Shown: piece after piece, positions 43,607 to 53,969 of the stretch
Layout of the letters: every line of letters starts with the position of its first letter
Numbering within the stretch: position 1 is the stretch's first letter
Origin: Cognatazoarcus halotolerans
Lineage (GTDB): Bacteria > Pseudomonadota > Gammaproteobacteria > Burkholderiales > Rhodocyclaceae
Length of the DNA: 64,000 nucleotides
Direction of reading: 5' to 3'
Assembly: GCF_009800965.1 (NCBI RefSeq)
Contig: NZ_WUAF01000002.1
Span: 1 to 64,000, forward strand
Notes under the pieces: model-generated
Seen by the model: the letters and a program-made list of their open reading frames with translations, nothing else
Told to the model about the DNA's origin: nothing
The model's database searches: none
Translations under genes and position numbers: made by a program

Positions 43607-44878
43607 TCAGCGCTTGATGGCACGAAAGCCGATGTCACGCCTGTATTGCTTGCCCGCAAATTCGATCCTGTCAGCGGTTGCGTAAGCCAGTTTCTGCGCC
43701 GTTCTGACATTGTCTCCGAGGGCGGTCACGCACAGGACCCGGCCTCCGCTGGTCACGATCTGGCCGTCCACTTCTTTGGTGCCTGCGTGAAATACGTGCA
43801 CCTCCTGAGACTCGTTTTCCGGCAACCCGGTGATCAGATCGCCTTTGCGCGGACTCTCCGGGTACCCCGCCGCAGCAATCACGACTCCAAGGGCAAAGCG
43901 CCGGTCCCATTCCGCCTCGGCTGCGTCGAGCTTGCCTGCGATCGCCGCTTCCAGCAATTCGACCAGATCGGTCTTGAGGCGCATCATGATCGGCTGGGTT
44001 TCGGGGTCGCCCATGCGGCAATTGAACTCCACGACGCGGGGGTGCCCTTCGGCGTCGATCATGAGGCCCGCATACAGGAAACCGGAGTACGGAATGCCGT
44101 CGGCCGCCATGCCGTTGAGGGTCGGCATGATGACCTCCCGCATGACCCTGGCGTGTACTTCCGGGGTGACGACCGGTGCGGGAGAATAGGCACCCATTCC
44201 ACCGGTATTCGGACCTGCGTCCCCATCTCTCAGACGTTTGTGATCCTGTGACGTGGCCAGCGCGAGCGCGCTTCGGCCGTCAGCCATGACGATGAAGCTC
44301 GCCTCTTCGCCCTCCATGAATTCTTCGATCACCACCCGCGCCCCGGCGTCGCCCATGCTGTTGCCGACCAGCATCATGTCGACCGCCTCATGGGCCTGCT
44401 CGAGCGTCATCGCCACGACGACGCCCTTTCCTGCGGCAAGGCCGTCGGCCTTGATCACGATCGGCGCTCCCTCCGCCTCAAGGTAGGCGTGCGCTTCCCT
44501 TGCATCGCTGAATGTCTGATATCGGGCGGTCGGAATCTTGTGGCGGATCAGGAACCGCTTGGCGAAATCCTTTGAGGATTCGAGCTGGGCAGCCGCCTGG
44601 GATGGTCCGAAGATCGCCAGACCTGCCGCCCTGAAGGCATCGACCACGCCTTCGGCAAGAGGGGCTTCCGGACCCACCACGGTGAGGCCGATGGCTTCAC
44701 GCTTCGCCAGAGCGACGAGTTCATCGATGCCATTCGCTGAAACGTTCTCGACACCCAGTTCGCGTGCAGTACCGGGGTTGCCCGGTGCAACCAGCACCTT
44801 GTGAACCCGGGGCGATTGGGCGAGTTTCCAGGCCAGTGCATGTTCGCGACCGCCGGAGCCGATGACGAGAATTTTCAT
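43607..44878 (-). CDS. purD: Phosphoribosylamine-glycine ligase
   Basis: 423 aa. Second step of purine synthesis, ATP-dependent joining of glycine to phosphoribosylamine. The ATP-grasp layout is complete: GSGGREHALAWKL at the N-terminus, GAPIVIKADGLAAGKGV, and FNCRMGDPETQ near the metal site. Lies 61 nt downstream of purH in the same leftward set. Confidence 0.98.
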   Translation of the reverse strand: MKILVIGSGGREHALAWKLAQSPRVHKVLVAPGNPGTARELGVENVSANGIDELVALAKREAIGLTVVGPEAPLAEGVVDAFRAAGLAIFGPSQAAAQLESSKDFAKRFLIRHKIPTARYQTFSDAREAHAYLEAEGAPIVIKADGLAAGKGVVVAMTLEQAHEAVDMMLVGNSMGDAGARVVIEEFMEGEEASFIVMADGRSALALATSQDHKRLRDGDAGPNTGGMGAYSPAPVVTPEVHARVMREVIMPTLNGMAADGIPYSGFLYAGLMIDAEGHPRVVEFNCRMGDPETQPIMMRLKTDLVELLEAAIAGKLDAAEAEWDRRFALGVVIAAAGYPESPRKGDLITGLPENESQEVHVFHAGTKEVDGQIVTSGGRVLCVTALGDNVRTAQKLAYATADRIEFAGKQYRRDIGFRAIKR

Positions 44879-44939
44879 GATGTCTTGCTGGATCGATTGT
44901 CAGTGCAGTTCGGGTCGCGACATGTGCGCCGCGGAAGGG

Positions 44940-46511
44940 TCAGTGGCGGAAGTGGCGGAAGCCGGTGAGGACCATCGCCAGGCCGTGTTCATCAGCGGCC
45001 GCGATCACCTCCGCGTCGCGCATCGAGCCGCCCGGCTGGATCACCGCGGTTGCACCGGCTTCGGCCAGCACGTCGAGGCCGTCTCGGAAGGGGAAGAACG
45101 CATCGGAGGCCACCACGCAACCGCCGATCGAAAGGCCCGCATTCTCGGCCTTGATCTTGGCGATCCGCGCAGAATCGACGCGGCTCATCTGTCCCGCACC
45201 CACTCCGACGGTCATCGCGTCCTTGCAGTAGACGATGGCGTTGGACTTGACGTACTTGGCGACGCGCCAGGCGAACAGCAGGTCGCCGAGCTCCTGCTCT
45301 GTTGGTGCGCGCTTCGTTACCAGCTTGAGATCCGCTGCGGTAATCGGTGCGAAGTCCGCGCTCTGCACCAGCAAGCCGCCACCGACGCGCTTGAAGTCGG
45401 TCTGACGGACATCGCCGAGTGGGACTGTGAGGACGCGCACATTAGCCTTGGCCGCGAGCAACTGAAGCGCTTCTTCGGTATAGGCCGGTGCGATGAGGAC
45501 TTCGAGGAACTGCGCGCTGACCGCTTCGGCTGCGCTGCGATCAACCGTGCCGTTGAAGGCGATGATGCCGCCGAAAGCGGACGTCGGGTCTGTCTTGAAG
45601 GCACGCTGATAGGCATCGAGCGGGCTCGCGCCGAGTGCCACGCCGCAGGGGTTGGCGTGCTTTACGATCACGCAGGCCGGCGTTGCCTGGTCGAAGGCCT
45701 TGACGCATTCCCACGCCGCATCCGCATCGGCGATATTGTTGTAGGAGAGCTCCTTGCCCTGCAACTGGGTGTAGGCAGCGATGCCGTTCGCAGCGTCGGG
45801 TTCGCGGTAGAACGCCGCGCTCTGATGCGGGTTCTCGCCGTAGCGCAGGTCCTGCACCTTGTCGAAGGCCATCTGCAGCCTGGTCGGATAGGGCTGCTTG
45901 CTGCCATCCGCGGTAAGGGCGGTGAGGTGGTTCGAGATTGCGCTGTCGTAGCGGGCGGTATGGGTGAATGCCTTGACTGCCAGCGCAAAGCGGGTCTTGT
46001 ATGACACCTGCCCTTCGTTGGCACGCAACTCCTCGATGATGGCCGGATAGTCGTCCGGATCCGTCACCACGGCGACGCCGCCAATCTCGGTGCCGTGGTT
46101 CTTTGCTGCGGCGCGGACCATCGCCGGGCCACCGATGTCGATGTTCTCGATTGCGTCGTCGAGGCTGCAATCGGGCCGCGCAACGGTCTGCTGAAAGGGG
46201 TACAGGTTGACCACCACCAGATCGATGCGTGGAATATCGTGTTCTGCCAGCGTCTGCATGTGCTCCGGAAGATCGCGACGGGCGAGGATGCCGCCGTGAA
46301 CCCGCGGATGGAGGGTCTTGACCCTGCCGTCCAGCATTTCCGGAAAGCCGGTGTGCTCGGAAACGTCGGTAACCGGCAGGCCGGCTTCGCGCAGGGACTT
46401 GGCGGTGCCGCCGGTGGACAGCAGCTTGATGCCGAGTTGGTGCAGGGCCTTTGCGAATTCGAGGACGCCGCGTTTGTCGGAGACGCTGATCAGTGCTTGA
46501 GTGGCTTTCAT
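44940..46511 (-). CDS. purH: Bifunctional AICAR transformylase/IMP cyclohydrolase
   Basis: 523 aa. Last two steps of IMP synthesis. The N-terminal cyclohydrolase has [15 protein letters not shown] and STGGTAKSL, and the C-terminal transformylase has [11 protein letters not shown] and the C-terminal [13 protein letters not shown]. It follows fis by 36 nt. The order dusB-fis-purH-purD is typical of betaproteobacteria. Confidence 0.98.
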   Translation of the reverse strand: MKATQALISVSDKRGVLEFAKALHQLGIKLLSTGGTAKSLREAGLPVTDVSEHTGFPEMLDGRVKTLHPRVHGGILARRDLPEHMQTLAEHDIPRIDLVVVNLYPFQQTVARPDCSLDDAIENIDIGGPAMVRAAAKNHGTEIGGVAVVTDPDDYPAIIEELRANEGQVSYKTRFALAVKAFTHTARYDSAISNHLTALTADGSKQPYPTRLQMAFDKVQDLRYGENPHQSAAFYREPDAANGIAAYTQLQGKELSYNNIADADAAWECVKAFDQATPACVIVKHANPCGVALGASPLDAYQRAFKTDPTSAFGGIIAFNGTVDRSAAEAVSAQFLEVLIAPAYTEEALQLLAAKANVRVLTVPLGDVRQTDFKRVGGGLLVQSADFAPITAADLKLVTKRAPTEQELGDLLFAWRVAKYVKSNAIVYCKDAMTVGVGAGQMSRVDSARIAKIKAENAGLSIGGCVVASDAFFPFRDGLDVLAEAGATAVIQPGGSMRDAEVIAAADEHGLAMVLTGFRHFRH

Positions 46512-46547
46512 TTCGGTGAAGAAGGTGATGGCGTTTGAATGCCGGAT

Positions 46548-46784
46548 TTACAGGAGGTCGTATTCGGTAAGCTTTCGTCGCAGTGTGTTGCGATTGATTC
46601 CGAGCATTTCGGCCGCGATCGTCTGGTTGCCATTTGCCTGGCGGAGGACGAACTCGAGCATGGGTTTTTCCGCGTTCTTCATGACCAGACTGTAGATGGC
46701 GGCCGGCTTCTCGCCATCCAGATCCTGGAAATAGCGGTCAAGGACGCGATTGACCGATTCGGCAATGTCGTTGTTGCGGGTCAT
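46548..46784 (-). CDS. fis: Fis nucleoid protein
   Basis: 78 aa, the short betaproteobacterial form. The C-terminal HTH (LRQANGNQTIAAEMLGINRNTLRRKL) is intact. Bends DNA and regulates growth-phase genes. Its start overlaps the dusB stop by 4 nt, the same dusB-fis coupling seen in E. coli. Confidence 0.97.
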   Translation of the reverse strand: MTRNNDIAESVNRVLDRYFQDLDGEKPAAIYSLVMKNAEKPMLEFVLRQANGNQTIAAEMLGINRNTLRRKLTEYDLL

Positions 46785-47803
46785 GCAGCGAGTTCCTCGG
46801 GGAATTCTTCCTGATAACGCAGTCGTGAATCACCCTCGGCCATGCGAAGGTAGAAATCGTCGACTGCGGCGACCTGTCCTTCAACCGTTTCCTGAAGGTT
46901 CATGTGGCTGCGAAAGGCAGCCGCACCTACCAGGCCGCGGGTATACCAGGCAATGTGTTTTCGGGCGATGCGCAGGCCCTTGTCCTCGCCATAAAAATCG
47001 TAAAGGTCGGCGAGGTGGGCACGGCACACGCTGTGGATTTCGGCAACCGGCGGTGGTGCGAGCAGTTCGCCGGTCGCAAGGTAGTGTTCGATTTCACGGA
47101 AGATCCAGGGCCGACCTTGTGCCGCGCGGCCGATCATGAGGCCGTCGGCCCCAGTGTGTGCGAGTACGGCACGGGCCTTCTGTGGCGAATCGATATCGCC
47201 GTTGGCAATCACCGGTATGGTGATCCTTGCCTTGACCTCGGCGATGGTGTCGTATTCCGCCTCACCCATGTAGAGGTCCGCGCGGGTGCGTCCGTGAATC
47301 GCCACCAGGCGGATACCCGACGATTCGGCGATTCGGGCGATGGTCGCGGCGTTACGGTTTTCGTGGTCCCAGCCGGTGCGGAACTTGAGCGTGACCGGGG
47401 TATCGGGAACCGCGCTGACCACGGCTTCGAGAATCCGGCTGACCAGCCTTTCATCGCGCATCAGCGCGGAGCCGGCGGCCACGTTGCAGACTTTCTTGGC
47501 CGGGCAGCCCATGTTGATGTCGATGATCTGTGCGCCCTGGTCCACGTTGAAGCATGCCGCCTGCGCCATCATCCGCGGATCCGCGCCGGCGATCTGTACC
47601 GAGATCGGGCCCGGCTCACCGCTGTGGTCGGTACGTCGCCGGGTTTTTTCCGTGGCATAGAGCAGTGCGTTGGAGGTGACCATTTCGGATACGGCAAGGC
47701 CGGCCCCCATGCGCTTGGCGAGTTGCCGGAACGGCCGGTCCGTGACGCCGGCCATGGGCGCCACAAAAAGGTTGTTCCGCAGTTTGAACCCGGCTAATTG
47801 CAT
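46781..47803 (-). CDS. dusB: tRNA-dihydrouridine synthase B
   Basis: 340 aa from the ATG at 47803 (MQLAGFKLRNN); an in-frame TTG at 47830 is the alternative, and neither has a clear ribosome-binding site. An FMN TIM-barrel: VAPMAGVTDRPFR, the catalytic Cys in NMGCPAKKVCN, and TLKFRTGWD are present. Reduces uridines in the tRNA D-loop. Confidence 0.96.
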   Translation of the reverse strand: MQLAGFKLRNNLFVAPMAGVTDRPFRQLAKRMGAGLAVSEMVTSNALLYATEKTRRRTDHSGEPGPISVQIAGADPRMMAQAACFNVDQGAQIIDINMGCPAKKVCNVAAGSALMRDERLVSRILEAVVSAVPDTPVTLKFRTGWDHENRNAATIARIAESSGIRLVAIHGRTRADLYMGEAEYDTIAEVKARITIPVIANGDIDSPQKARAVLAHTGADGLMIGRAAQGRPWIFREIEHYLATGELLAPPPVAEIHSVCRAHLADLYDFYGEDKGLRIARKHIAWYTRGLVGAAAFRSHMNLQETVEGQVAAVDDFYLRMAEGDSRLRYQEEFPEELAA

Positions 47804-47982
47804 TTGAGGGGGAAGGGTGACGCGAGGCAAACTCGGATTCTAACCGATGGGGCGGCCGGCGATAAGTCGGAATATCACTGTCCGCGAATGCAGTCGGACG
47901 GGTGCCCCGACGACTTACGGCAGCCGCTGCCCACCGCAGGTCTCGTGTCTGCCGCGGTCGCCGATATCGTTGACGGAGGCCC

Positions 47983-49131
47983 TCACGGCCAGGCGCGTGC
48001 TCCGAACATCATCCGTTTGGCGACAAAATGACGAAGCGGAGGTAGCGTGTCGAGGCCGAGCAGGCCAGCACCGCGCAGGTGCCGGAGGACGCCCGAGTCG
48101 TTGCTGAAAAGGCGTACCAGGCCATCCGTGAAGCGAATCGTTCCCTGACGGTCAAGGCCGCGCCCCGTCGCATAGGCGCGAAGCAGATGAGGCGAGCCCG
48201 GGTCGATGCCGTCGGCCTCGCGCAGGTGCCGGGCCAGAGCCCAGACATCGCGCAGCGCGAGATTGAAGCCCTGTCCCGCGACGGGGTGCAGGGTCTGTGC
48301 TGCGTTTCCGAGCCACACGGTACGTTCACCCGCGGCGTGCTTGCGATAGCGCAGACCAAGCGGGTAGCGCAAGCGTGTTGCCACCCCGGTGAGCTGCACG
48401 CGCGTCCCGATCGTCGCCTGGAGCGTACCGAGATAGTGTGCATCGGGCATCTCGATGAGACGGTCGGCCTGCTCGGGAGAGACCGTGTGGACGATCGCGA
48501 AACCGTCTCCGTTGGGCAGCAGGGCGAGGGGCCCGCCCGGCGTGAAGCGCTCGTAGGCGATGTGGCGATGTCCGCCCGCGACGGACGCCTGGGTGATGAG
48601 CGCATGCTGGTCATAGTCGTGCCGTACGATCTGTGGATCGTCGTCCTGCATGCCACCTTCGGCGCAGGCCACCAGGCGCGCGGACAGGGGAGCGGAACGC
48701 TCACCGATCAGGCTTGCACTCACATTCTCCGAGTCGGCAGCGAGTTCGCCGACCTTGCAGTTGTCGAGCAGGGGTACGCCGCTGGCCTCGACGGCATCGC
48801 CGAGGGCGGCGGCGAGCTCGCCGGCCGAAACCACGTAGCCGAGTGCGGCTTGATCATAATCGCGGTGATCGATCAGCGTGCGCCCGAGCCCCCCTTGTTG
48901 CGAGATGTGGATGGTGTGGATGGCCGTCGGTCTGAGGTTCGCCCAAACACCAAGCCGCGCGAGCGTCTGGCGGCTGCCGTGCGACAGCGCAAGCACCCGG
49001 GGATCGCTTCGCACCGCGCGGCGATCGCGGGCGTCGGCCAGGGCGACCGAGTAACCACTGTCCTTGAGCGCGAGCGCAAGCGCCAGCCCGACCGGACCGG
49101 CGCCGACAATCAGCAGGTCAAAACGCTGCAT
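47983..49131 (-). CDS. ubiH: UbiH/Coq6-family FAD-dependent hydroxylase
   Basis: 382 aa from the ATG at 49131, inside the 3' end of pepP. Ubiquinone ring hydroxylase family: FAD-binding LIVGAGPVGLALALAL, the mid DG-like CAEGG and the second FAD motif [22 protein letters not shown] are present. With pepP directly upstream this is the pepP-ubiH pair. Which ring position it hydroxylates (UbiH, UbiF or UbiI) cannot be settled from sequence alone. Confidence 0.92.
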   Translation of the reverse strand: MQRFDLLIVGAGPVGLALALALKDSGYSVALADARDRRAVRSDPRVLALSHGSRQTLARLGVWANLRPTAIHTIHISQQGGLGRTLIDHRDYDQAALGYVVSAGELAAALGDAVEASGVPLLDNCKVGELAADSENVSASLIGERSAPLSARLVACAEGGMQDDDPQIVRHDYDQHALITQASVAGGHRHIAYERFTPGGPLALLPNGDGFAIVHTVSPEQADRLIEMPDAHYLGTLQATIGTRVQLTGVATRLRYPLGLRYRKHAAGERTVWLGNAAQTLHPVAGQGFNLALRDVWALARHLREADGIDPGSPHLLRAYATGRGLDRQGTIRFTDGLVRLFSNDSGVLRHLRGAGLLGLDTLPPLRHFVAKRMMFGARAWP

Positions 49132-50446
49132 CGGCGGTCTCACGCATCAAGGCTTCGATTTCATCGATCTGCTTCGGTGCGGCAGCGGTGATGAGTTCGC
49201 AGCCCTCTTTGGTCACCAGCGCGTCGTCCTCGATGCGAATGCCGATATTCCAGAAAGCTTCCGGAACATTGTCCGCAGGGCGGATGTAGCAGCCCGGCTC
49301 GATCGTCAGCACCATGCCCGGCTCGAGTGTGCGCCAGTCGCCCGCGAGCTTGTATTCGCCGGCATCATGCACATCCAGGCCGAGCCAGTGCCCGGTGCGG
49401 TGCATGTAGAACTGGCGGTACGCGCCGGATTCGATGACGCCGTCGAGTGTGCCCTCGAGCAGGCCGAGATCGATCATGCCCTGAGCGAGAACCCTGACAG
49501 CCGCATCGTGGCCGGCGTTCCAGTGATTGCCCGGTCGGGTCTCGGCCTGTGCTGCGGTCTGTGCCGCGAGGACCAGTTGATACACGTCCCGCTGTGCGCC
49601 GCTGAAGCGTCCATTGACCGGGAAGGTCCGGGTGATGTCCGAAGCGTAACCGTCGAGCTCGCAACCCGCATCGATCAGCAGCAGGTCGCCATCTTCCATA
49701 CGACGATCATTCTCGACGTAGTGCAGCACGCAGGCATTGGGGCCACTCGCGACAATCGATGAATAGGCGGCGGCCTGGCTGCCACGGCGCCGACAGAGAT
49801 AGCCGATTTCCGCGTCGATTTCGTATTCGAAGCGACCCGGGCGGCTCGCGCGCATCGCGCCCCTATGCGCTTCGCTCGATATGGCTGCGGCGCGGCGCAT
49901 GGTTTCGATCTCGTGTGCGTCCTTGATCAGTCGCATCTCGTCGAGTTCGGCACGAACATCGTGGATGGCGTGCGGTGCGGTGACACCACTGCGGGTATTC
50001 GCGCGCGCCGCATTGAGGGCCGTGGCGATCCGTTCATCCCAGGCGCGATCGTAGCCCATCGAATAGTGCAATGTTGGCTGGTCGGCCAGCAGTCCGGGCA
50101 GGCGGCCGTCGAGCTCGCCGATCGGTGCCGCCTCGTCCATGCGGAAGTGCTCGCATGCAGCCTCGGGGCCGAATCGGTAACCGTCCCAGATCTCCCGTTC
50201 TACGTCCTTTTCGCGGCAGAAAAGGATGGATTTCGGGTTGTCACCGGCAATCAGCACCAGCACTGCTTCAGGTTCGCGAAAGCCGGTGAGGTAGTAGAAG
50301 TAGCTGTCGAAGCGGTAGGGGAAATGCGAGTCGCGATTGCGCGCCACTTCGGCGGCGGTCGGGATGACCGCGACGCCTCCGCCACTTGCGGCCATTCGGG
50401 CCAGCAGGCGTTCGCGGCGCGCGCGAAATTGTTCGATGTCCTGCAT
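49118..50446 (-). CDS. pepP: Xaa-Pro aminopeptidase
   Basis: 442 aa from the ATG at 50446 (MQDIEQFRARR), with aggaag upstream. An AMP-N domain and the pita-bread catalytic domain. The dinuclear metal ligands are visible: Asp in LLIDAGCELD and DITRTF, His in HRTGHWLGLDVHD, Glu in TIEPGCYI and IRIEDDAL. Removes N-terminal residues before proline. The frame extends to 50626 but over the exaC regulatory region. Confidence 0.97.
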   Translation of the reverse strand: MQDIEQFRARRERLLARMAASGGGVAVIPTAAEVARNRDSHFPYRFDSYFYYLTGFREPEAVLVLIAGDNPKSILFCREKDVEREIWDGYRFGPEAACEHFRMDEAAPIGELDGRLPGLLADQPTLHYSMGYDRAWDERIATALNAARANTRSGVTAPHAIHDVRAELDEMRLIKDAHEIETMRRAAAISSEAHRGAMRASRPGRFEYEIDAEIGYLCRRRGSQAAAYSSIVASGPNACVLHYVENDRRMEDGDLLLIDAGCELDGYASDITRTFPVNGRFSGAQRDVYQLVLAAQTAAQAETRPGNHWNAGHDAAVRVLAQGMIDLGLLEGTLDGVIESGAYRQFYMHRTGHWLGLDVHDAGEYKLAGDWRTLEPGMVLTIEPGCYIRPADNVPEAFWNIGIRIEDDALVTKEGCELITAAAPKQIDEIEALMRETADAAF

Positions 50447-50551
50447 CTCTGGGGCTTCCTCGATTGTGTCCCGCAAATTATGGCATGGCCACGGCGACGA
50501 CGCGCCGCAGGGGATGGGCAGGGCAACTGTTTCATCGGCGCATGGAGCATG

Positions 50552-50568
50552 TGTCCCGTTCTGGAGCA
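50552..50568. promoter_or_regulatory. Putative upstream activator site for exaC
   Basis: The 17-mer TGTCCCGTTCTGGAGCA has an exact CTGGAGCA half-site and a degenerate left half. The half-site matches the inverted repeats at 58631-58649 (exact) and 61668-61684 (7 of 8). Its centre (50560) lies 119 nt upstream of the first G of the exaC -24 element, the usual place for a sigma-54 activator. Confidence 0.6.
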
Positions 50569-50677
50569 GCGGTTGCCCCGGACTGTTGCAGCGGTCGGTG
50601 CGCGGTTGGCTGAGAAATGTCCGCAAGTGAATGATATTTAATCAAAAATAATGTTGATGCGAGATCGCTCGGCCGCT

Positions 50678-50693
50678 TGGCATGCCTGCTGCA
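50678..50693 (+). promoter_or_regulatory. Sigma-54 (-24/-12) promoter of exaC
   Basis: TGGCATG-CCTG-CTGCA: GG and GC are exactly 10 nt apart, with 6/7 and 4/5 matches to TGGCACG-N4-TTGCA. The start codon is 57 nt downstream. The rest of the 303-nt gap 50447-50749 holds only the activator-site candidate at 50552-50568. Confidence 0.8.
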
Positions 50694-50749
50694 TTGATCT
50701 GATCAACGCAAGGAAGCGTTGCCGATCGAATATCAGAGGAGACTCAATA

Positions 50750-52270
<1,521 letters not shown>

Positions 52271-52415
52271 TGGCGGCGGTGGGGCGGTTCGATGACCCGG
52301 CCTCGCGGCCGGGCTTGCCGACCGGCCCGCTGCAGGCCCGAGATGTTCGCTTTCGTTGGCTCCCGTAACCGGGGGCCTTCATACCGAGTTCTCCCTCCTC
52401 GTGTAAGGAGTTGCA

Positions 52416-52450
52416 GGGGCGGCCCCGGTCGCCCCGTTTTTTTCTTTTTT
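52416..52450 (+). terminator. Terminator between exaC and the DUF779 gene
   Basis: GGGGCG (52416-52421) pairs with CGCCCC (52430-52435) and is followed by GTTTTTTTCTTTTTT. It is a convincing intrinsic terminator, placed before the next gene's ribosome-binding site. Confidence 0.85.
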
Positions 52451-52465
52451 GGGAGTGAAGCGCAC

Positions 52466-52837
52466 ATGGTCGACCGCGTCACCGCAACCGATGCCACGCT
52501 GGCCCTGATTGAAAGACTTCAGAAAAAACACGGCCGTGAACTGATCTTCCACCAGTCGGGAGGATGCTGCGACGGCAGTGCGGCGAACTGCTACCTGAAA
52601 GGCGAAATCAATACCGACCACGACGTGTTGCTCGGCGAGATCGGTGGGTGCCCGTTCTACATCAGCCCGTCGCAGTATGAGTACTGGAAGCACACCCAGT
52701 TGATCATCGACGTCCTCGAAGCAAGAGGAGGTGGCACTTTCTCGCTGGAGGGGCCTGAGGGCGTCTGTTTTCACACACGCTCCCGCCTGTTTACCGACGC
52801 GGAATGGGCGGAGTTACAGGCTGGCGGGATTGTCTGA
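52466..52837 (+). CDS. DUF779 protein (aldehyde-dehydrogenase companion)
   Basis: 123 aa from the ATG at 52466, with ggagtg upstream; the longer frame from 52292 reads through the terminator. Cysteines in SGGCCDGSAANC (34, 35, 42) and GGCPF suggest metal or cofactor binding. DUF779 genes commonly follow AldB/ExaC-type dehydrogenases in ethanol- and acetoin-related operons. The biochemical role is not established. The placement right behind a terminator means expression is either by read-through or from its own promoter. Confidence 0.92.
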   Translation: MVDRVTATDATLALIERLQKKHGRELIFHQSGGCCDGSAANCYLKGEINTDHDVLLGEIGGCPFYISPSQYEYWKHTQLIIDVLEARGGGTFSLEGPEGVCFHTRSRLFTDAEWAELQAGGIV

Positions 52838-52852
52838 ACGTGTAAATGAAAG

Positions 52853-52870
52853 AGGGGGCTTGCGCCCCTT
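52853..52870 (-). terminator. Weak hairpin between DUF779 and PEP-CTERM genes
   Basis: GGGGC (52855-52859) and GCCCC (52864-52868) form a short stem between two converging genes. On the minus strand a CTCTTTC stretch follows, so it may end the PEP-CTERM gene. Confidence 0.4.
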
Positions 52871-52897
52871 GCCATTGCCAGGCAAACCCGGATGTGC

Positions 52898-53719
52898 CTA
52901 TTTTCTGCGGCGAGCTACCAGACCGATCAGGCCGAGACCGGCCAGCAGCATCGCGTAGCTTTCGGGTTCCGGCACGGCTGCGGGGATGCCGTAGTTGATG
53001 CCGGCCGATGAGGCCACTGTGGTGCCCGGCGCTGCAGCCATGGCGAAGCTTGCGGTGTGGCTGAAGTCAGCGATGCCGCCGCTCGCTACATTGACGGTAA
53101 GGTAAGCGGCGATCGCATAGGTCTTGCCGTACTCGAAATCGAAGTCGCTCTCGAAGAGATCGTTTACGGTGACGCGCTGACGACCGCTGATGTTGCGGTA
53201 ATCGTAGGCGAGTTGCTGGCTGTCGCCGAGGTAATAGGTGTTGTCCCAGTCAGAGGGGAAGACGTCGTATAGGGCGACGCTCAGGCTATAACCGGCGTTC
53301 CCATCCGCGCCGCCTGTGAGACTGCCGTTCAGGAGCGTGGAAAAACTTGCGCTACCGCTTCCGGTGCCACCGAGAAAGGTCACGAAATCGGTGAAGGAGG
53401 CGGTTGCACTTGCCGATGAGTAACCATAGCCAGCCTGCCCGTACGGATGATACTCGGTCTGCGCATAGGCCTTGAGCTGGCCGGCCGCGGCCTCGGCATT
53501 TGCGTTGAAACCGTAGCCGTTCTTTGCGCCGGTGACGGAGACGAAAGCACCATTGTCGCTTTCACCGATGCTTAGCGAGCCGGATTTGCTTCCCAAGGAG
53601 TAGGAATAGTTGCCCGATGCCGCACTTTGGAATTCGGCCTGCGGCATCGCCGAAGCGATCGGCGTGGCCAGGGTTGCGAGTGTGCCCACAACCAGGGAAG
53701 ACAAGAATCTGACGCGCAT
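52898..53719 (-). CDS. PEP-CTERM sorting-domain secreted protein
   Basis: 273 aa from the ATG at 53719, with ggag upstream. A signal peptide (MRVRFLSSLVVGTLATLATPIASA), a Gly/Ser/Tyr-rich body without a recognised domain, and a textbook C-terminal PEP-CTERM tripartite signal: VPEPESYAM, a hydrophobic segment and RRRK. Such proteins are cleaved at the PEP motif by exosortase and exported, in Rhodocyclales often linked with floc or exopolysaccharide formation. No exosortase gene is in the window, so this is an orphan substrate. The upstream frame to 54034 is not coding. Confidence 0.93.
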   Translation of the reverse strand: MRVRFLSSLVVGTLATLATPIASAMPQAEFQSAASGNYSYSLGSKSGSLSIGESDNGAFVSVTGAKNGYGFNANAEAAAGQLKAYAQTEYHPYGQAGYGYSSASATASFTDFVTFLGGTGSGSASFSTLLNGSLTGGADGNAGYSLSVALYDVFPSDWDNTYYLGDSQQLAYDYRNISGRQRVTVNDLFESDFDFEYGKTYAIAAYLTVNVASGGIADFSHTASFAMAAAPGTTVASSAGINYGIPAAVPEPESYAMLLAGLGLIGLVARRRK

Positions 53720-53775
53720 TTGTGGATCTCCGGGGATCATGTGCCGCCGGTCGAGTTGGACCGGTGCAATTTTTA

Positions 53776-53791
53776 TGCAAATGGTGTGCCC
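53776..53791 (-). promoter_or_regulatory. Sigma-54 (-24/-12) promoter of the PEP-CTERM gene
   Basis: On the minus strand GGGCACA-CCAT-TTGCA: GG and GC are 10 nt apart, with 5/7 and 5/5 matches to the consensus. The start codon is 56 nt downstream. This fits PrsK/PrsR-RpoN control of PEP-CTERM genes, as reported in Zoogloea. Confidence 0.78.
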
Positions 53792-53807
53792 GGTTTGTGT
53801 GCGAAGT

Positions 53808-53828
53808 TGATGTGCAGTTGCAACATCA
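53808..53828. promoter_or_regulatory. Inverted repeat upstream of the PEP-CTERM promoter
   Basis: TGATGT (53808-53813) and ACATCA (53823-53828) with a 9-nt spacer, just upstream of the -24 element. It may be an activator site, but it is closer than usual. It does not resemble the exaC/pedF element. Confidence 0.35.
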
Positions 53829-53969
53829 TGATCTGCATTGGTATTTAGATCGGATCGGATCTCTTTTCTTTTTTGAGATGTGTTCATGCAAATAGGATTG
53901 TGCGGCGCAGTGTAAAAATCGCCGACAATTAGGGCCGCCGAGCCGATTGTCGGCGGGTCAGCGCTGGAT

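Noticed and set aside
52292..52465. N-terminal extension of the DUF779 protein
   Set aside because: It reads through the exaC terminator (Phe run from the T-tract) and lacks family similarity; ATG at 52466 has its own ribosome-binding site.
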